Source: Leptodesmis sichuanensis A121 (GTDB taxonomy: Bacteria; Cyanobacteriota; Cyanobacteriia; Leptolyngbyales; Leptolyngbyaceae). From it: a DNA stretch of 64,000 nucleotides. The first letter of the stretch is position 1. Every line of letters starts with the position of its first letter. Location: NCBI RefSeq assembly GCF_021379005.1, contig NZ_CP075171.1, positions 2,852,001 through 2,916,000 on the forward strand. Reading direction: 5' to 3'. Under the pieces are notes generated by a model. That model was given only the letters and a program-made list of their open reading frames with translations, ran no database searches and was not told where the DNA came from. The position numbers were made by a program, and so were the translations under genes. Positions 19,502 through 28,681 of this stretch are shown here, in pieces.

Positions 19502-20560
19502 TTACGCAGCGGAGAAGGTGGGTTGAGATAAGCCCTCAGCTTCAGAGGTTCCAGCTTTAGTATTCTCTGCGGTATTCTCGACAGTGGCAATAAAAGCCTT
19601 GAACTGTTTGACCAATTCGGGATTACGCCAGCCCTTTGCCGTTTCTTCATCCAAAATGGCCAGAGCTTCTTGAGGGGTAAAGGCTTTTTTGTAAGGGCGC
19701 TCACTCGTCAGCGCATCGTAAATATCGATGAGTTGAAAAATCTGAGCTAATAGAGGAATTTGATCGCCCACTAGACCATCTGGATAACCTGAACCATCCC
19801 AGCGTTCGTGGTGGTGGCGAATAATTGGAACTACTCCCCGCATGGTACGTAACGGCTGACAAATACGCTCTCCTATAGAGACGTGCTGCTGCATAATCTC
19901 CCATTCTTCAGGGGTGAGTTTCCCTGGCTTCAGCAACACTAAATCTGGAATGCCAACTTTGCCGATGTCGTGCAGATATCCTCCCCAGGCTAAGTCTCGA
20001 ATTTCGCTGCGGGATAATCCCAGAAATTCTCCAAACGCTTTTCCACGGCTGACCAGGCGTTCGCAATGATCTCCCGTATTGGGGTCACGACTCTCAATGG
20101 TACGGGCAATAGAGAACAGAACTTGTTCCGCATGATCCAGGTCTTCGTTCAGCCGTTTCTGGCGAATCAAGGATTTGACTCTGGCTGAGAGTTCCAATTG
20201 GTCAAAGGGTTTCGTTAGAAAATCGTCGCCTCCGGCCTCAATTCCTCTCAGGCGGGAACGACGATCGTCCAAAGCCGTCACAAAAACGATGGGAGTAAGC
20301 CGAGTGTGTTCATCTTGCTTTAAGCGGCGGCACACCTCAAAGCCATCCATTCCGGGCATCATCACATCCAGCAGAATCAGATCTGGATTGCCAGAATTGA
20401 CCATTTCCAATGCATCTAAGCCGCAATCAGCTTCTATCACGTCATATCCTTCTACAGACAGCAGGGCCACTGCCGTCATCCGACTGGATGGATGATCGTC
20501 AACGACTAACACTCGAGGGCGTTCTGAGTATGAATGAGTCACGAGAGGAAGACCTTGCAC
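19502..20560 (-). CDS. Response regulator with HD-GYP cyclic-di-GMP phosphodiesterase domain
   Basis: The 352-residue protein has a receiver domain (VLVVDDHPSSRM, phospho-Asp in LILLDVMMPGMDG, Lys in DFLTKPFDQLEL) followed by an HD-GYP domain from about residue 150. The metal-binding HD pair is in YLHDIGKVGIPD and the signature is HHERWDGSGYPDG. HD-GYP enzymes degrade cyclic-di-GMP, so it probably couples a phosphorylation signal to motility or polysaccharide output. The start is a GTG at 20560, with a second GTG at 20542 just before THSYSERP; no ATG is available. The last 25 residues are rich in Thr, Ala and Ser. Confidence 0.92.
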   Translation of the reverse strand: MQGLPLVTHSYSERPRVLVVDDHPSSRMTAVALLSVEGYDVIEADCGLDALEMVNSGNPDLILLDVMMPGMDGFEVCRRLKQDEHTRLTPIVFVTALDDRRSRLRGIEAGGDDFLTKPFDQLELSARVKSLIRQKRLNEDLDHAEQVLFSIARTIESRDPNTGDHCERLVSRGKAFGEFLGLSRSEIRDLAWGGYLHDIGKVGIPDLVLLKPGKLTPEEWEIMQQHVSIGERICQPLRTMRGVVPIIRHHHERWDGSGYPDGLVGDQIPLLAQIFQLIDIYDALTSERPYKKAFTPQEALAILDEETAKGWRNPELVKQFKAFIATVENTAENTKAGTSEAEGLSQPTFSAA

Positions 20561-20818
20561 GAGATGATGGTAGAACTAGATAAACCTGACTGAGTTTACT
20601 TTACCCATCTATCAACACTTTGCCACTCCAGTATGATCAATCATCCTATTAGAGAGATCAGGTTTTTTACGGAGATTACCCTCATGCACGGTACAGACGG
20701 GTGCTCGCCTACTACTTGCGACGATCGGCGCTACGCCTGCATTAACCCGCTATCGCTGTTCATTGGTTCTTCATCAACTGGTTCTTCATCAACTACAGTT
20801 GCTTCCTGAGCCGCCCCG

Positions 20819-21037
20819 TTAATCTTTGTAAACTGTTACCGGAGACGGAGACGTTTCATGCAACTTAAGATTGCATTGGGGGGCACCGATCAGGTAAGCG
20901 AGTGGAGTAGATAAGTTAACCGCTTGATGGGCCTTTGTTTGCAGAACTTCTGTGCGGCAGCGACGACAAAACCAATACATTTGTCCCGCACGAACATGGC
21001 GTAGCAAAACACTTGAGCAGAAAGGACAATTAGCCAT
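20819..21037 (-). CDS. Small zinc-ribbon protein
   Basis: The 72-residue protein starts MANCPFCSSVLLRHVRAG and carries two CxxC pairs, CPFC near residue 4 and CRRC near 24, spaced as in a zinc ribbon. Similar short proteins are common in cyanobacteria and have no assigned function. The ATG at 21037 is used; a longer version would need a TTG 30 bases upstream. In another frame the DNA just after its stop encodes an acidic tail with two DEEP units, ending at a stop at 20731, which may be a frameshifted C-terminus. Confidence 0.75.
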   Translation of the reverse strand: MANCPFCSSVLLRHVRAGQMYWFCRRCRTEVLQTKAHQAVNLSTPLAYLIGAPQCNLKLHETSPSPVTVYKD

Positions 21038-21445
21038 TTTTTGTATCCCAGATTTAACAAAAATCAATTAAGAGAAACAGACAAGAGGGGAATTCAACTA
21101 TTTGGATTAGATGTGACTCGCTTTTTGCCCCCAATCAAGAATTCGTAGTATTTTCGAGCTTTTTTAGACAATTTTTTAGACAAGCCGACTAAAAGGGATA
21201 CTCCACAATTCATTAATTGCAAATATCAGGAAGCAAATGTATTTCCTGTATTAATGCAAAAACTTAATTTTAAAGGCTTAAAATTAGCAACCTTTACAAG
21301 TTTATTGATGCGTTTATTTGCTTATTCAATTGTCAATCGAACGATCGTTCTCAGCTTGTATCAGGAATCACAAAGTTAAATAAATTTATAAACGCAACTT
21401 AACATAACTACAAACAAAATAAGGGAAGCATCGTAACTATAGGGG
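21038..21445. other. AT-rich intergenic region without a gene
   Basis: About 400 bases with a duplicated TTTTTAGACAA (near 21160-21182) and no ORF or RNA that I recognise. It should hold the promoter of the small zinc-ribbon gene. Confidence 0.5.
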
Positions 21446-22360
21446 TTAAGAGCAACCAGGAGCATGCTTGGGTCGCAGGGGAGGAGCAGGCTGTTGACTG
21501 GGTTCTACGGTAGCAGGAGACGGTGCTGCAGGGGCGATCGCAGTTGGCTTCACACTTGCGGATGGAGTAGGAGAGGGCGCGATTGTGGTCGGTTGGACAC
21601 TGGCCGATGGGGTAGGTGCAGGCAGGATTGCAGGTGGTTTGCTGCTGATTGATGGAGCAGGCGTAGGGGCGATCGTGGGAGTTCGTAATTCTGCAATTTC
21701 AGCCTGTTTTGGCAAGGGAATTTGAAACCCTTGAAATAAATTGCCATTCGCAATGCGTTGGGTTTCTGAGGGCAACATCAAGCGAACTGGGCCAACCTCA
21801 TCTCCTGTTAATCCAATCGTAATTTTTTGATCCTGTTGGAGGGGAATTGATTGGGCTATTGGGTTCCTCGGTACAGAAACTTCAACCTGGCCTGCCAGCA
21901 CTTTTATCTCGGCGGAATAATTTACTCGCTCCAGAGTATAAATACCTTTTGTGCCGTTGACGATGATGGCTCCCAGACAGCCTGACAGACCAGTAATCAC
22001 GACACTACCATTACCCAGTTGGAGGCAATCTTTCTCCAGAGTTAAAGAGGAACCACTGCCTAAACGGGCACCTTCAGCATCCGTCTGCTGCAGCGCAACC
22101 TTAGCTCCGGCTTGAGTGGTTAGTTGTTGTCCACGGGTGAGAGAAGTTCCTACCTGGATCGGCTGCTGGTTGACGAACACTGCACCTGGGAGATTGGGCT
22201 GTTGAACGATCTCTACAACTTGAAGCTGGTGCTCTGCCTGGGAAGTCGATGACCAATACATCTTAAGTATTGTCAAGGCAAGTCCTCCTCCTACAACTGG
22301 CAAGCAAATTGCCCAAGGCATAAAATGTTGGGACACCCAATGACGTACATTAACAGACAT
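21446..22360 (-). CDS. Membrane-anchored FecR-like protein with proline-rich tail
   Basis: The 304-residue protein has one N-terminal membrane span (AICLPVVGGGLALTILKMYW), then a beta-rich FecR-like domain at about residues 50-200 with VGTSLTRGQQLTTQAGAKVAL and GTKGIYTLERVN. The last 90 residues are low-complexity, with repeated PSASVQPTTIAP-type units. In Gram-negatives FecR domains sense outer-membrane signals, but stand-alone cyanobacterial versions have no known regulator partner. A second FecR-like protein lies 2.8 kb away. The function is unassigned. Confidence 0.7.
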   Translation of the reverse strand: MSVNVRHWVSQHFMPWAICLPVVGGGLALTILKMYWSSTSQAEHQLQVVEIVQQPNLPGAVFVNQQPIQVGTSLTRGQQLTTQAGAKVALQQTDAEGARLGSGSSLTLEKDCLQLGNGSVVITGLSGCLGAIIVNGTKGIYTLERVNYSAEIKVLAGQVEVSVPRNPIAQSIPLQQDQKITIGLTGDEVGPVRLMLPSETQRIANGNLFQGFQIPLPKQAEIAELRTPTIAPTPAPSISSKPPAILPAPTPSASVQPTTIAPSPTPSASVKPTAIAPAAPSPATVEPSQQPAPPLRPKHAPGCS

Positions 22361-22451
22361 AAAGCTTTAAGCCTGGTGGAAGTGGAGCTGGCTATTACTA
22401 CCTACTCCGAGTTTTCTGCCGGATCCAGAATGTTTAGACGGAGAATAGTGT

Positions 22452-23306
22452 GTGACGGGTTCACAAAATTGGCATGAGATCAAATCGCTAGTCTCACCTG
22501 CCTGGTTATATGAGCATTTGGCGCATCCCAGAATTGCGATCGCAGACTGTCGGTTTGCCTTAATGCAACCGGAGTTAGGCCAACACCAATATCAGGAGGC
22601 TCATATTCCCGGTGCCTACTACCTTGACTTAAACCAGGATTTGTCCAGCCCGGTTGGCAAGCACGGAGGACGGCATCCCTTACCTGACCCAGCGCTTCTG
22701 GCAGAAAAACTGGCTGCCATGGGCGTGAATTCAGAATCCCCAGAAGGGCCAACTCTAGTCATTGCCTATGATGATTCTCGGATGGCCTTTGCATCACGTC
22801 TTTGGTGGCTGCTTCGTTACCTGGGACATGAGCAGGTCGCCGTCCTGGATGGTGGTTTTGCGGCCTGGAAAGCGGCGGGCTATCCTATCAGCACTACCCC
22901 ATCCCTGGCTCAGTCGGGCCGCTTCATTCCCAAACTGCAGACCGATCGAGCCGTTGATATTGAGCAGGTGAAAACGCGGAAGGATTTACCAACGGTGAGT
23001 TTAGTGGATTCACGGGAACCTGAGCGGTATCGCGGGGAAAAGGAACCGATCGACCCGATCGCGGGCCATATTCCAGGAGCGGTGAACTATCCCTGGCAGG
23101 ATGTGACAACGGAACAGGGCTATGCTCGACCGATCGCTGAGCAACGCGATCGCTGGGCTACTCTTGCTGATTCAGAGGAAATTATTGTTTACTGTGGCTC
23201 TGGCGTGACAGCCTGTGTGAATCTACTGTCCTTAGACCTGGCGGGTATCCCCAATGCCAAACTCTATCCCGGAAGTTGGAGTGATTGGTGTTCGTACCAG
23301 GAATGA
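22452..23306 (+). CDS. Sulfurtransferase with two rhodanese domains (mercaptopyruvate/thiosulfate type)
   Basis: The 284-residue protein has an inactive N-terminal rhodanese domain (residues about 10-130) and an active C-terminal one (about 160-280). The catalytic Cys is in IVYCGSGVTAC; the loop CGSGVTA is the form typical of 3-mercaptopyruvate sulfurtransferases. It transfers sulfur to cyanide or thiol acceptors in the cytosol. The GTG at 22452 has GGAG 8 bases upstream and gives the usual length. It is divergent from the FecR-like gene. Confidence 0.92.
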   Translation: MTGSQNWHEIKSLVSPAWLYEHLAHPRIAIADCRFALMQPELGQHQYQEAHIPGAYYLDLNQDLSSPVGKHGGRHPLPDPALLAEKLAAMGVNSESPEGPTLVIAYDDSRMAFASRLWWLLRYLGHEQVAVLDGGFAAWKAAGYPISTTPSLAQSGRFIPKLQTDRAVDIEQVKTRKDLPTVSLVDSREPERYRGEKEPIDPIAGHIPGAVNYPWQDVTTEQGYARPIAEQRDRWATLADSEEIIVYCGSGVTACVNLLSLDLAGIPNAKLYPGSWSDWCSYQE

Positions 23307-23332
23307 CCACCCCTGTCCCAGGCCCCGTGGCA

Positions 23333-24829
23333 TCAGAAGATAACCAGGTTCACCGTCATACTGACTCCTAAAATAAAGCTATCAAAGTTAATGCCAGTCT
23401 GAGTGGAGTTCCCCCGGCTGAAGCCTCCATAAAAGCTGATCTGCGTATTCCGGAAGGCTCCGAAGGTGAGCCGCCCCAATAACTGGTTATACAAATCAGT
23501 CCGGGGAATAACCGTAAAATTCGCCAAAGAAAGCTGATAGTCTAACCCCAATTGCAGGGTACGAGTTAAGTCGTAATTGAGGGATAGGAACAACGCGTTA
23601 ATCACCCGCGATCGATCCTCAGGAACTGCAAATCCCCAACGCAATTGGTAAAACGAGACCAGAAACAGGTTTTTAGCGAGTTGATCTCGGCGGCTCAGTT
23701 CTAAACGAATGCCATGATCATTGAGAAACCGGGTGCCAACTGGCAATCCAGGGATGCGATTGCTGGCAATAAACAATTGTTGGTTACCCCAACCAATTTC
23801 ACCGGACATGGTAGGAGATAGGCGCTGAAAAATTCCGACTCTCAATCTCAATTCGTTGTAGTCATACTGGTTCAACTTGAAGTAGCGGCTTAAGCCCAGA
23901 TCAGCTGAAGCGGCCAGATAAGTATTCGGCCCTAAAGGAGGTAAGGCCAGTAGAGTCAGAGCAAAGGGACGAATCAAGCCATCTTCTACCGGATCAATGC
24001 CTGAAAGAATATTGTTACTTCTAAAAAAGTCCAGTCGAGGAATCAGGTACAAAATCGGTGCTTTACCCGGTGGGGGAGCCTGGAAATCTAAGCACCCAAG
24101 CTCCGGGTCAGGATTCTGGCAGGGGGGAGGGGCAAGGGTTGGAGGACGGTTTGGGTCAGAGGGTATGACGGGGGCGGGGGCAGGTTCAGCAGCACTTTGT
24201 GTCAGCAAAAAATTGGGCGGTGAGGTAGGAAACTGGTCTGCCTGAAGCGCCGATCGCATTCCATCCGGAATCGGGGCGTTAAACAATACGGGTTCATACT
24301 CTGTAGCATCGTCACGGATCTCTGGGATGGGCTGAGAACCAGTTACCGGCTTCAGATCAGAGGCTTTACGGGAACTAGCGGTTGCCGTGAATTGGGATTT
24401 GGAGAATGGCGGCTGAGAAGACACGACCCTGGAAGAGGGAAGAGATGGTGAAGCAACAGGCAAGGAAGCGATCGTGGCCTCCAGACTTAGGCTTGGATTC
24501 TGTCCATCTTGTTGAACCTCTTCTAAGAGTGGGTTGTTCCAGATCTCCGTGTCGCTGGAAGTTTTGCCTGCCCCCTGCTTGCCAGGAGTCGATAAAGGAG
24601 CACAGGGAGAATGGGAAGCTAAGGGCTGACCTAGACCACTTTGAGAAACGGGAGTTGGAGAAATATTAAAGCAATTCGTCCGATAGGAATCGGTAAAAGT
24701 TCCACCAGACAGGGCTGGAGGTTTGGCCCAAGTTGGTTTGGCTATCCATAAGCCGCTACTGAATAAAACGACCTGTAGCCAAAATTTTAACAGCAACCTC
24801 GAATCAGACAAATCACTCAACCGGCTCAA
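23333..24829 (-). CDS. Probable outer-membrane beta-barrel protein with proline-rich periplasmic region
   Basis: The 498-residue protein begins with a signal peptide (hydrophobic stretch LLKFWLQVVLFSSGLWIA, then PTWAKP). Residues about 40-250 are low-complexity and rich in Pro, Ser and Thr. The C-terminal half has alternating amphipathic strands, with LSLNYDLTRTLQLGLDYQLSL-like segments of about 10 residues, and ends in a terminal strand finishing VNLVIF, where a final Phe is the usual insertion signal for outer-membrane barrels. A TTG at 24829 is the only sensible start. I do not recognise the family. Confidence 0.65.
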   Translation of the reverse strand: MSRLSDLSDSRLLLKFWLQVVLFSSGLWIAKPTWAKPPALSGGTFTDSYRTNCFNISPTPVSQSGLGQPLASHSPCAPLSTPGKQGAGKTSSDTEIWNNPLLEEVQQDGQNPSLSLEATIASLPVASPSLPSSRVVSSQPPFSKSQFTATASSRKASDLKPVTGSQPIPEIRDDATEYEPVLFNAPIPDGMRSALQADQFPTSPPNFLLTQSAAEPAPAPVIPSDPNRPPTLAPPPCQNPDPELGCLDFQAPPPGKAPILYLIPRLDFFRSNNILSGIDPVEDGLIRPFALTLLALPPLGPNTYLAASADLGLSRYFKLNQYDYNELRLRVGIFQRLSPTMSGEIGWGNQQLFIASNRIPGLPVGTRFLNDHGIRLELSRRDQLAKNLFLVSFYQLRWGFAVPEDRSRVINALFLSLNYDLTRTLQLGLDYQLSLANFTVIPRTDLYNQLLGRLTFGAFRNTQISFYGGFSRGNSTQTGINFDSFILGVSMTVNLVIF

Positions 24830-25175
24830 TAATAAAAACGGGAATCAGGAACCGTAAATCTACTGAAGTACAAACTCCTGCCCATAGTATTACCCTTTAT
24901 CCTTGATGAAACCTTCAACTTGGCTGCAGGGGCTTATGCTATTTAACGATCATAGACAGAATACTTGGCATCCCCCTAAATCGGGATTATTTCCCCTTTA
25001 ATTTCACCAAGCAACTTGTTTTAACTAGGGCTGTGTGCCCAAAGTATGAAGATTCCATCAAGCTTATCCACGGGAATATACTTAGAAAAATACCCCTGGC
25101 TATGATGAATTTGCGGCAGGAAGTGCTCTATAAGTTTGAAGTTTTGATAAGGTTTTGTAAAAGACCAGGGGTTTT
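24830..25175. other. Divergent intergenic region between barrel and FecR-like genes
   Basis: The region holds the promoters of both genes. An AGGGG ribosome-binding element lies just before the ATG at 25176. No other feature was seen. Confidence 0.5.
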
Positions 25176-26762
25176 ATGATTACTCGATCACTCCTCACGT
25201 TCACCTTAGCGCTTTGTAGTGCAGCCACCCTGCTACCTTCGATCGTCAGTGCTCAGACTCCGCTGAACCGAGCTACTATCCAGAATCTGCGCAACAAGGT
25301 TGATCTGACTGCCAAGCAGCAAACCCGTCCTGCTCAAAAGGCAGACGTGATGACACCAGGGGATGCCTTGAGAACCTATCGGCAAGCCATGGCAGAGTTA
25401 CGCTTCAACGATAACTCCCTGGCTCGATTGGGGGAACAGGCTCTGTTTCAATTTATGCCTAATTCCCGCAACTTTGATCTGCAACAGGGGACGGTGTTGC
25501 TATTTATCACTCCGGGGCAGGGACGAACCCGCATTAGAACTCCCAATGCCGCGGCAGGGATTCGTGGTTCTGCCCTGTTTGTGCGCTACATTCCCGACAG
25601 TAAGGTGACTCTGATTGGTGCCCTCACCAATAGTGGGATTGAGATTTCCAATGGCGATGCCTGCAACAGTTCACAAACCGTTGCCTTGAAGGCTGGACAA
25701 TTGGGATACGTATTTAACTGTCAAATTGGCATTTATAACTTTGATTTAAGAAAATTTCAGGAGACCAGCCCTCTGTTTAAAGAGGCAAACCTGGATCAAA
25801 ATCCAGAAGTGAGCGCGGAAATTAGTCAGGCTCTCAGTGAACAGGGAACCTTCGTTGGCAACTCTGAAAGCAACCCCGATTGGACGAAAATTGCAGAAAA
25901 CCGTCAAACTTCTCCTGTGGCAGCCAGACCCACAAATGCCAAAGACCTGGCATCTATCCCTTTCCAACCACAAGTAGATGCTACTCAGGTCTCCAAAATT
26001 AATAGTGCTGCAGCCTCGGCGGCTAGTAGCCCGTCAGCTGCAGCCTCAGTTGCTCCTCCAGCCGCAATTGTAACCATCGTTCGGCCACCAGAAATTCCTG
26101 CAGCTGCTGCTCCAGCATCTACTTCTCTACCATCTCCTCCTAACGATCGGCCTACTCCCGTCACAGCTCCACCGATCAGTGCTCCCAATACTCCATCAGC
26201 CAGTGTCCCTGAACGGCCTACCCCGCCTGTTCAAGTTCCAGTCACTCCAACGACCTCAGTGACCCCAACCACTCCGCCTACTTCAGCGATTCCAGCGACT
26301 CCGACGACTCCAGCCACTCCAGCCATTCCAGCCACTCCACCAGTCACTGGAGGAGCAGGGGCCACTCCCGCCACTCCCGCGGTTCCAGCCACTCCAGCCA
26401 TTCCAGCCACTCCACCAGTCACTGGAGGAGCAGGGGCCACTCCGGCCACTCCGGCCACTCCCGCCACTACTGCACCTGTGGTAGTGCCTCCCACTACACC
26501 CACTGTAGTAACCAGTCCGCCTGTAACTCCTACGGTGACTACTCCGACGGCAACTCCTGTGGCTACAACTCCGGCTGTGACACCTGTGGTTGATACACCG
26601 ATCATCCAACCTGCTCCTGCCCCTACCCCAACGACAGCCCCAACGACTCCGACGACTTCAACGACAACTCCAATAACAACCCCAGCAGAAACTGGAGCAG
26701 GCGGGCAAACTCCAGCAAATACCACTCGGCCTGTACCGATCGTTCAACCTGTAACTCAGTGA
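25176..26762 (+). CDS. Secreted FecR-domain protein with long Pro/Thr repeat tail
   Basis: The 528-residue protein has a signal peptide (cleavage near SIVSAQT) and a FecR-like domain at about residues 55-190, including the strands LQQGTVLLFITPGQGRTRI and AAGIRGSALFVRYIP. From about residue 270 the chain is low-complexity, made of PAT, PTT and PVT units including a 25-residue unit (ATPAIPATPPVTGGAGATPA type) in two near-identical copies. Such tails span the periplasm or cell wall. The terminator after the gene is strong. It may work with the barrel protein divergently encoded upstream; that is inference from position. Confidence 0.7.
   Translation: MITRSLLTFTLALCSAATLLPSIVSAQTPLNRATIQNLRNKVDLTAKQQTRPAQKADVMTPGDALRTYRQAMAELRFNDNSLARLGEQALFQFMPNSRNFDLQQGTVLLFITPGQGRTRIRTPNAAAGIRGSALFVRYIPDSKVTLIGALTNSGIEISNGDACNSSQTVALKAGQLGYVFNCQIGIYNFDLRKFQETSPLFKEANLDQNPEVSAEISQALSEQGTFVGNSESNPDWTKIAENRQTSPVAARPTNAKDLASIPFQPQVDATQVSKINSAAASAASSPSAAASVAPPAAIVTIVRPPEIPAAAAPASTSLPSPPNDRPTPVTAPPISAPNTPSASVPERPTPPVQVPVTPTTSVTPTTPPTSAIPATPTTPATPAIPATPPVTGGAGATPATPAVPATPAIPATPPVTGGAGATPATPATPATTAPVVVPPTTPTVVTSPPVTPTVTTPTATPVATTPAVTPVVDTPIIQPAPAPTPTTAPTTPTTSTTTPITTPAETGAGGQTPANTTRPVPIVQPVTQ
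26313..26462 (+). repeat. Two tandem copies of a 75-bp unit in the FecR-like gene
   Basis: The unit beginning GCCACTCCAGCCATTCC at 26313 repeats at 26388, with only a few differences near its end. The 75-bp period is a multiple of 3, so copy number can change without a frameshift. Confidence 0.85.
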
Positions 26763-26788
26763 TTCTCTCACTCTTGCACGAAAGGTTA

Positions 26789-26816
26789 GGGGCTTGATCT
26801 TTATCAAGCCCCTTTT
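26789..26816. terminator. Intrinsic terminator after the FecR-like gene
   Basis: GGGGCTTGAT (26789-26798) pairs perfectly with ATCAAGCCCC (26803-26812) across the loop CTTT, followed by TTTT. It serves the plus strand and may also slow transcription of the convergent htrA-type gene. Confidence 0.9.
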
Positions 26817-26861
26817 CCATTCAGTTGCAGGAATTCTTTAATCGTGTCTCTCTGCTTAGCT

Positions 26862-28073
26862 CTAGGCTGCATTTTCCAGTTCAGCAGGTTTAATCGATAG
26901 CTGCCGCGACTGATTGCCTCGTTGTACCTGAACTTTCAGAACCTGACCAATCTGGCTGTTCTCCACAAATCGCTGCAATTGTTCGGCATTTGTAACGGCC
27001 TGCCCATCAATTTCAGTGATCACATCGCCTCGCCGCAGTCCGGCTTTTTCAGCAGGGGTACTGGGCAAAACTCGTACCACAACGACGCCATTCACTTCCG
27101 GTACCATAAAGGGCGAATTAGGATCGGTATTGTTTTGGCGGGCCAGTTCTGGTGTCAGCGTGGTCATTTGTACGCCCAAGTAGGGATGGGCAATCCGTTC
27201 GCCACGGGCCAAGCGAGTTTCGATCGCCTTCGCTTTATTAATCGGAATCGCAAACCCAATGCCCATCGCATCGGCACGAATGGCGGTGTTAATCCCAATC
27301 ACTTCACCGCGATCGTTGAGCAACGGGCCACCAGAATTCCCTGGATTAATGGCGGCATCGGTCTGAATAAAGTCGAGGCGCTTATCGGGAATCCCGACCT
27401 GAGCACTGGATCGCTTGAGGGTGCTGACAATGCCCAGAGTTACTGTATTGTCCAGACCGAGGGGATTTCCAACCGCGATCGCCCAGTCCCCTACCTGCAC
27501 CTTGTCGGAATCTCCCAGAGGTGCAACGGGTAAATCTTTGCCATCAATTTTGACGACGGCCAGATCGGTGACGGGATCGACTCCCTGCACTTTTCCGTCA
27601 AACACCCGACCATCTTTGAGCGTGACGGTCACGCGATCGGCTTTATCCACCACATGAGCATTGGTCAGGATGACACCTCCCCGGTCTACGATAAAGCCGG
27701 AACCCTGGCCCCGCAACCGCTGCTCCCGTGGCATTTGAGAAAACAGATCATCACCAAAGAACTGCCGAAAAAATGGGTCTTCCAGGATTGGATCCGGACT
27801 GGTACGGCGAGTCACCGTCCGTTCCGTATCAATCCGGACTACGGCAGGACCAACAATATTGACTGCCGCCGCCACAAAACTGCCACCTTTGCTGGGAGCC
27901 TCCAGTGTGGATAGAGCCGCACTGACGGTGACAGGCGGAGTGGAATTAGCCATTGTGCCAGCCCAGACAGGCAGACTGGGTAATCCCTTAAACGCGAAAA
28001 AGAGGGTTAACAGGCAGGCGATCGTCGGGTACGCAAGTTGGCGCAGCGCCTGGGAGAGAGTCACAAAATGCAT
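26862..28073 (-). CDS. HtrA/Deg-family serine protease (HhoA/HhoB/HtrA type)
   Basis: The 403-residue protease has an N-terminal membrane or signal segment, a trypsin-like domain and one PDZ domain. The triad is visible as His in LTNAHVVDKAD, Asp in DPVTDLAVVKI and Ser in NPGNSGGPLL. The PDZ domain (about residues 290-395) has GVVVVRVLPSTPAEKAGLRRGD. A single PDZ domain is normal for cyanobacterial Deg proteins, which remove damaged periplasmic, thylakoid-lumen or outer-membrane proteins. I cannot tell which of the three paralogues it is. It is divergent from the metal-sensor gene. Confidence 0.95.
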   Translation of the reverse strand: MHFVTLSQALRQLAYPTIACLLTLFFAFKGLPSLPVWAGTMANSTPPVTVSAALSTLEAPSKGGSFVAAAVNIVGPAVVRIDTERTVTRRTSPDPILEDPFFRQFFGDDLFSQMPREQRLRGQGSGFIVDRGGVILTNAHVVDKADRVTVTLKDGRVFDGKVQGVDPVTDLAVVKIDGKDLPVAPLGDSDKVQVGDWAIAVGNPLGLDNTVTLGIVSTLKRSSAQVGIPDKRLDFIQTDAAINPGNSGGPLLNDRGEVIGINTAIRADAMGIGFAIPINKAKAIETRLARGERIAHPYLGVQMTTLTPELARQNNTDPNSPFMVPEVNGVVVVRVLPSTPAEKAGLRRGDVITEIDGQAVTNAEQLQRFVENSQIGQVLKVQVQRGNQSRQLSIKPAELENAA

Positions 28074-28240
28074 GGCAAATACCTACGGTCTGGATCGCAA
28101 AGCTTTTTTCTTATTCTGACAGTCTGTTTCTGCTCTGAGCTAGGGGAATCGAATTGGGATCAGGTAGGGTTTACCGAATAGGGTAGGGTCTCAACTTAAG
28201 GGGCTAAAATCTAATACAAACACAATAGGTTCAACATTAG

Positions 28241-28606
28241 ATGGCCACTTCTGAACTACGAACTTCGGCAGATGAAGACTCCTTTGAGGAAGATTTTTCT
28301 GTTCTCCATAATCACGGCACCCATGCCCATCCTCACGTCCATACCGAGGAGTCGATGCGGCGGATTGTGAATCGGTTATCCCGGATTGAGGGCCACATTC
28401 GCGGGATTAAAGCGATGGTTCAGGAGAATCGCGCTTGCCCAGACGTATTAGTGCAACTGGCCGCTGTTCGAGGTGCCCTGGACCGGGTGTCTCGGATTAT
28501 TCTGGATGAACATTTGACCCAATGTATTGCCCGTGCAGCCCAGGAAGGCAACATTGAGGCAGAGATTGAGGAACTGAAGGCGGCGCTCGATCGCTTTCTG
28601 CCCTAA
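28241..28606 (+). CDS. CsoR/RcnR-family metal-sensing repressor, InrS-like
   Basis: The 121-residue all-helical DNA-binding repressor has a His-rich leader (HNHGTHAHPHVH, residues 24-35) and the family core RRIVNRLSRIEGHIRGIKAMV. The Cys in NRACPDV and the His and Cys in LDEHLTQC are the metal ligands of the family, matching the His/Cys ligands used by the nickel sensor InrS and by copper CsoR. The extra His-rich leader favours nickel or cobalt, but this is inference. No efflux gene is adjacent, so its regulon is elsewhere or it regulates the divergent protease. Confidence 0.88.
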   Translation: MATSELRTSADEDSFEEDFSVLHNHGTHAHPHVHTEESMRRIVNRLSRIEGHIRGIKAMVQENRACPDVLVQLAAVRGALDRVSRIILDEHLTQCIARAAQEGNIEAEIEELKAALDRFLP

Positions 28607-28681
28607 TGAGTTGAATCAGGAGCGGGGGTAGAGTCATGAGGAATTGGCCCGCCCCGAGCAGACTGGATTTATTGGGTAAAC

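Noticed and set aside
25187-25197. ACTCCTCAC-like string reminiscent of the Yfr1 small RNA core
   Set aside because: It lies inside a coding sequence and the full conserved core is absent.
26231-26725. Long Gly/Val-rich ORF on the minus strand
   Set aside because: It is the complement of the Pro/Thr repeat region of the FecR-like gene; low complexity makes it open by chance.
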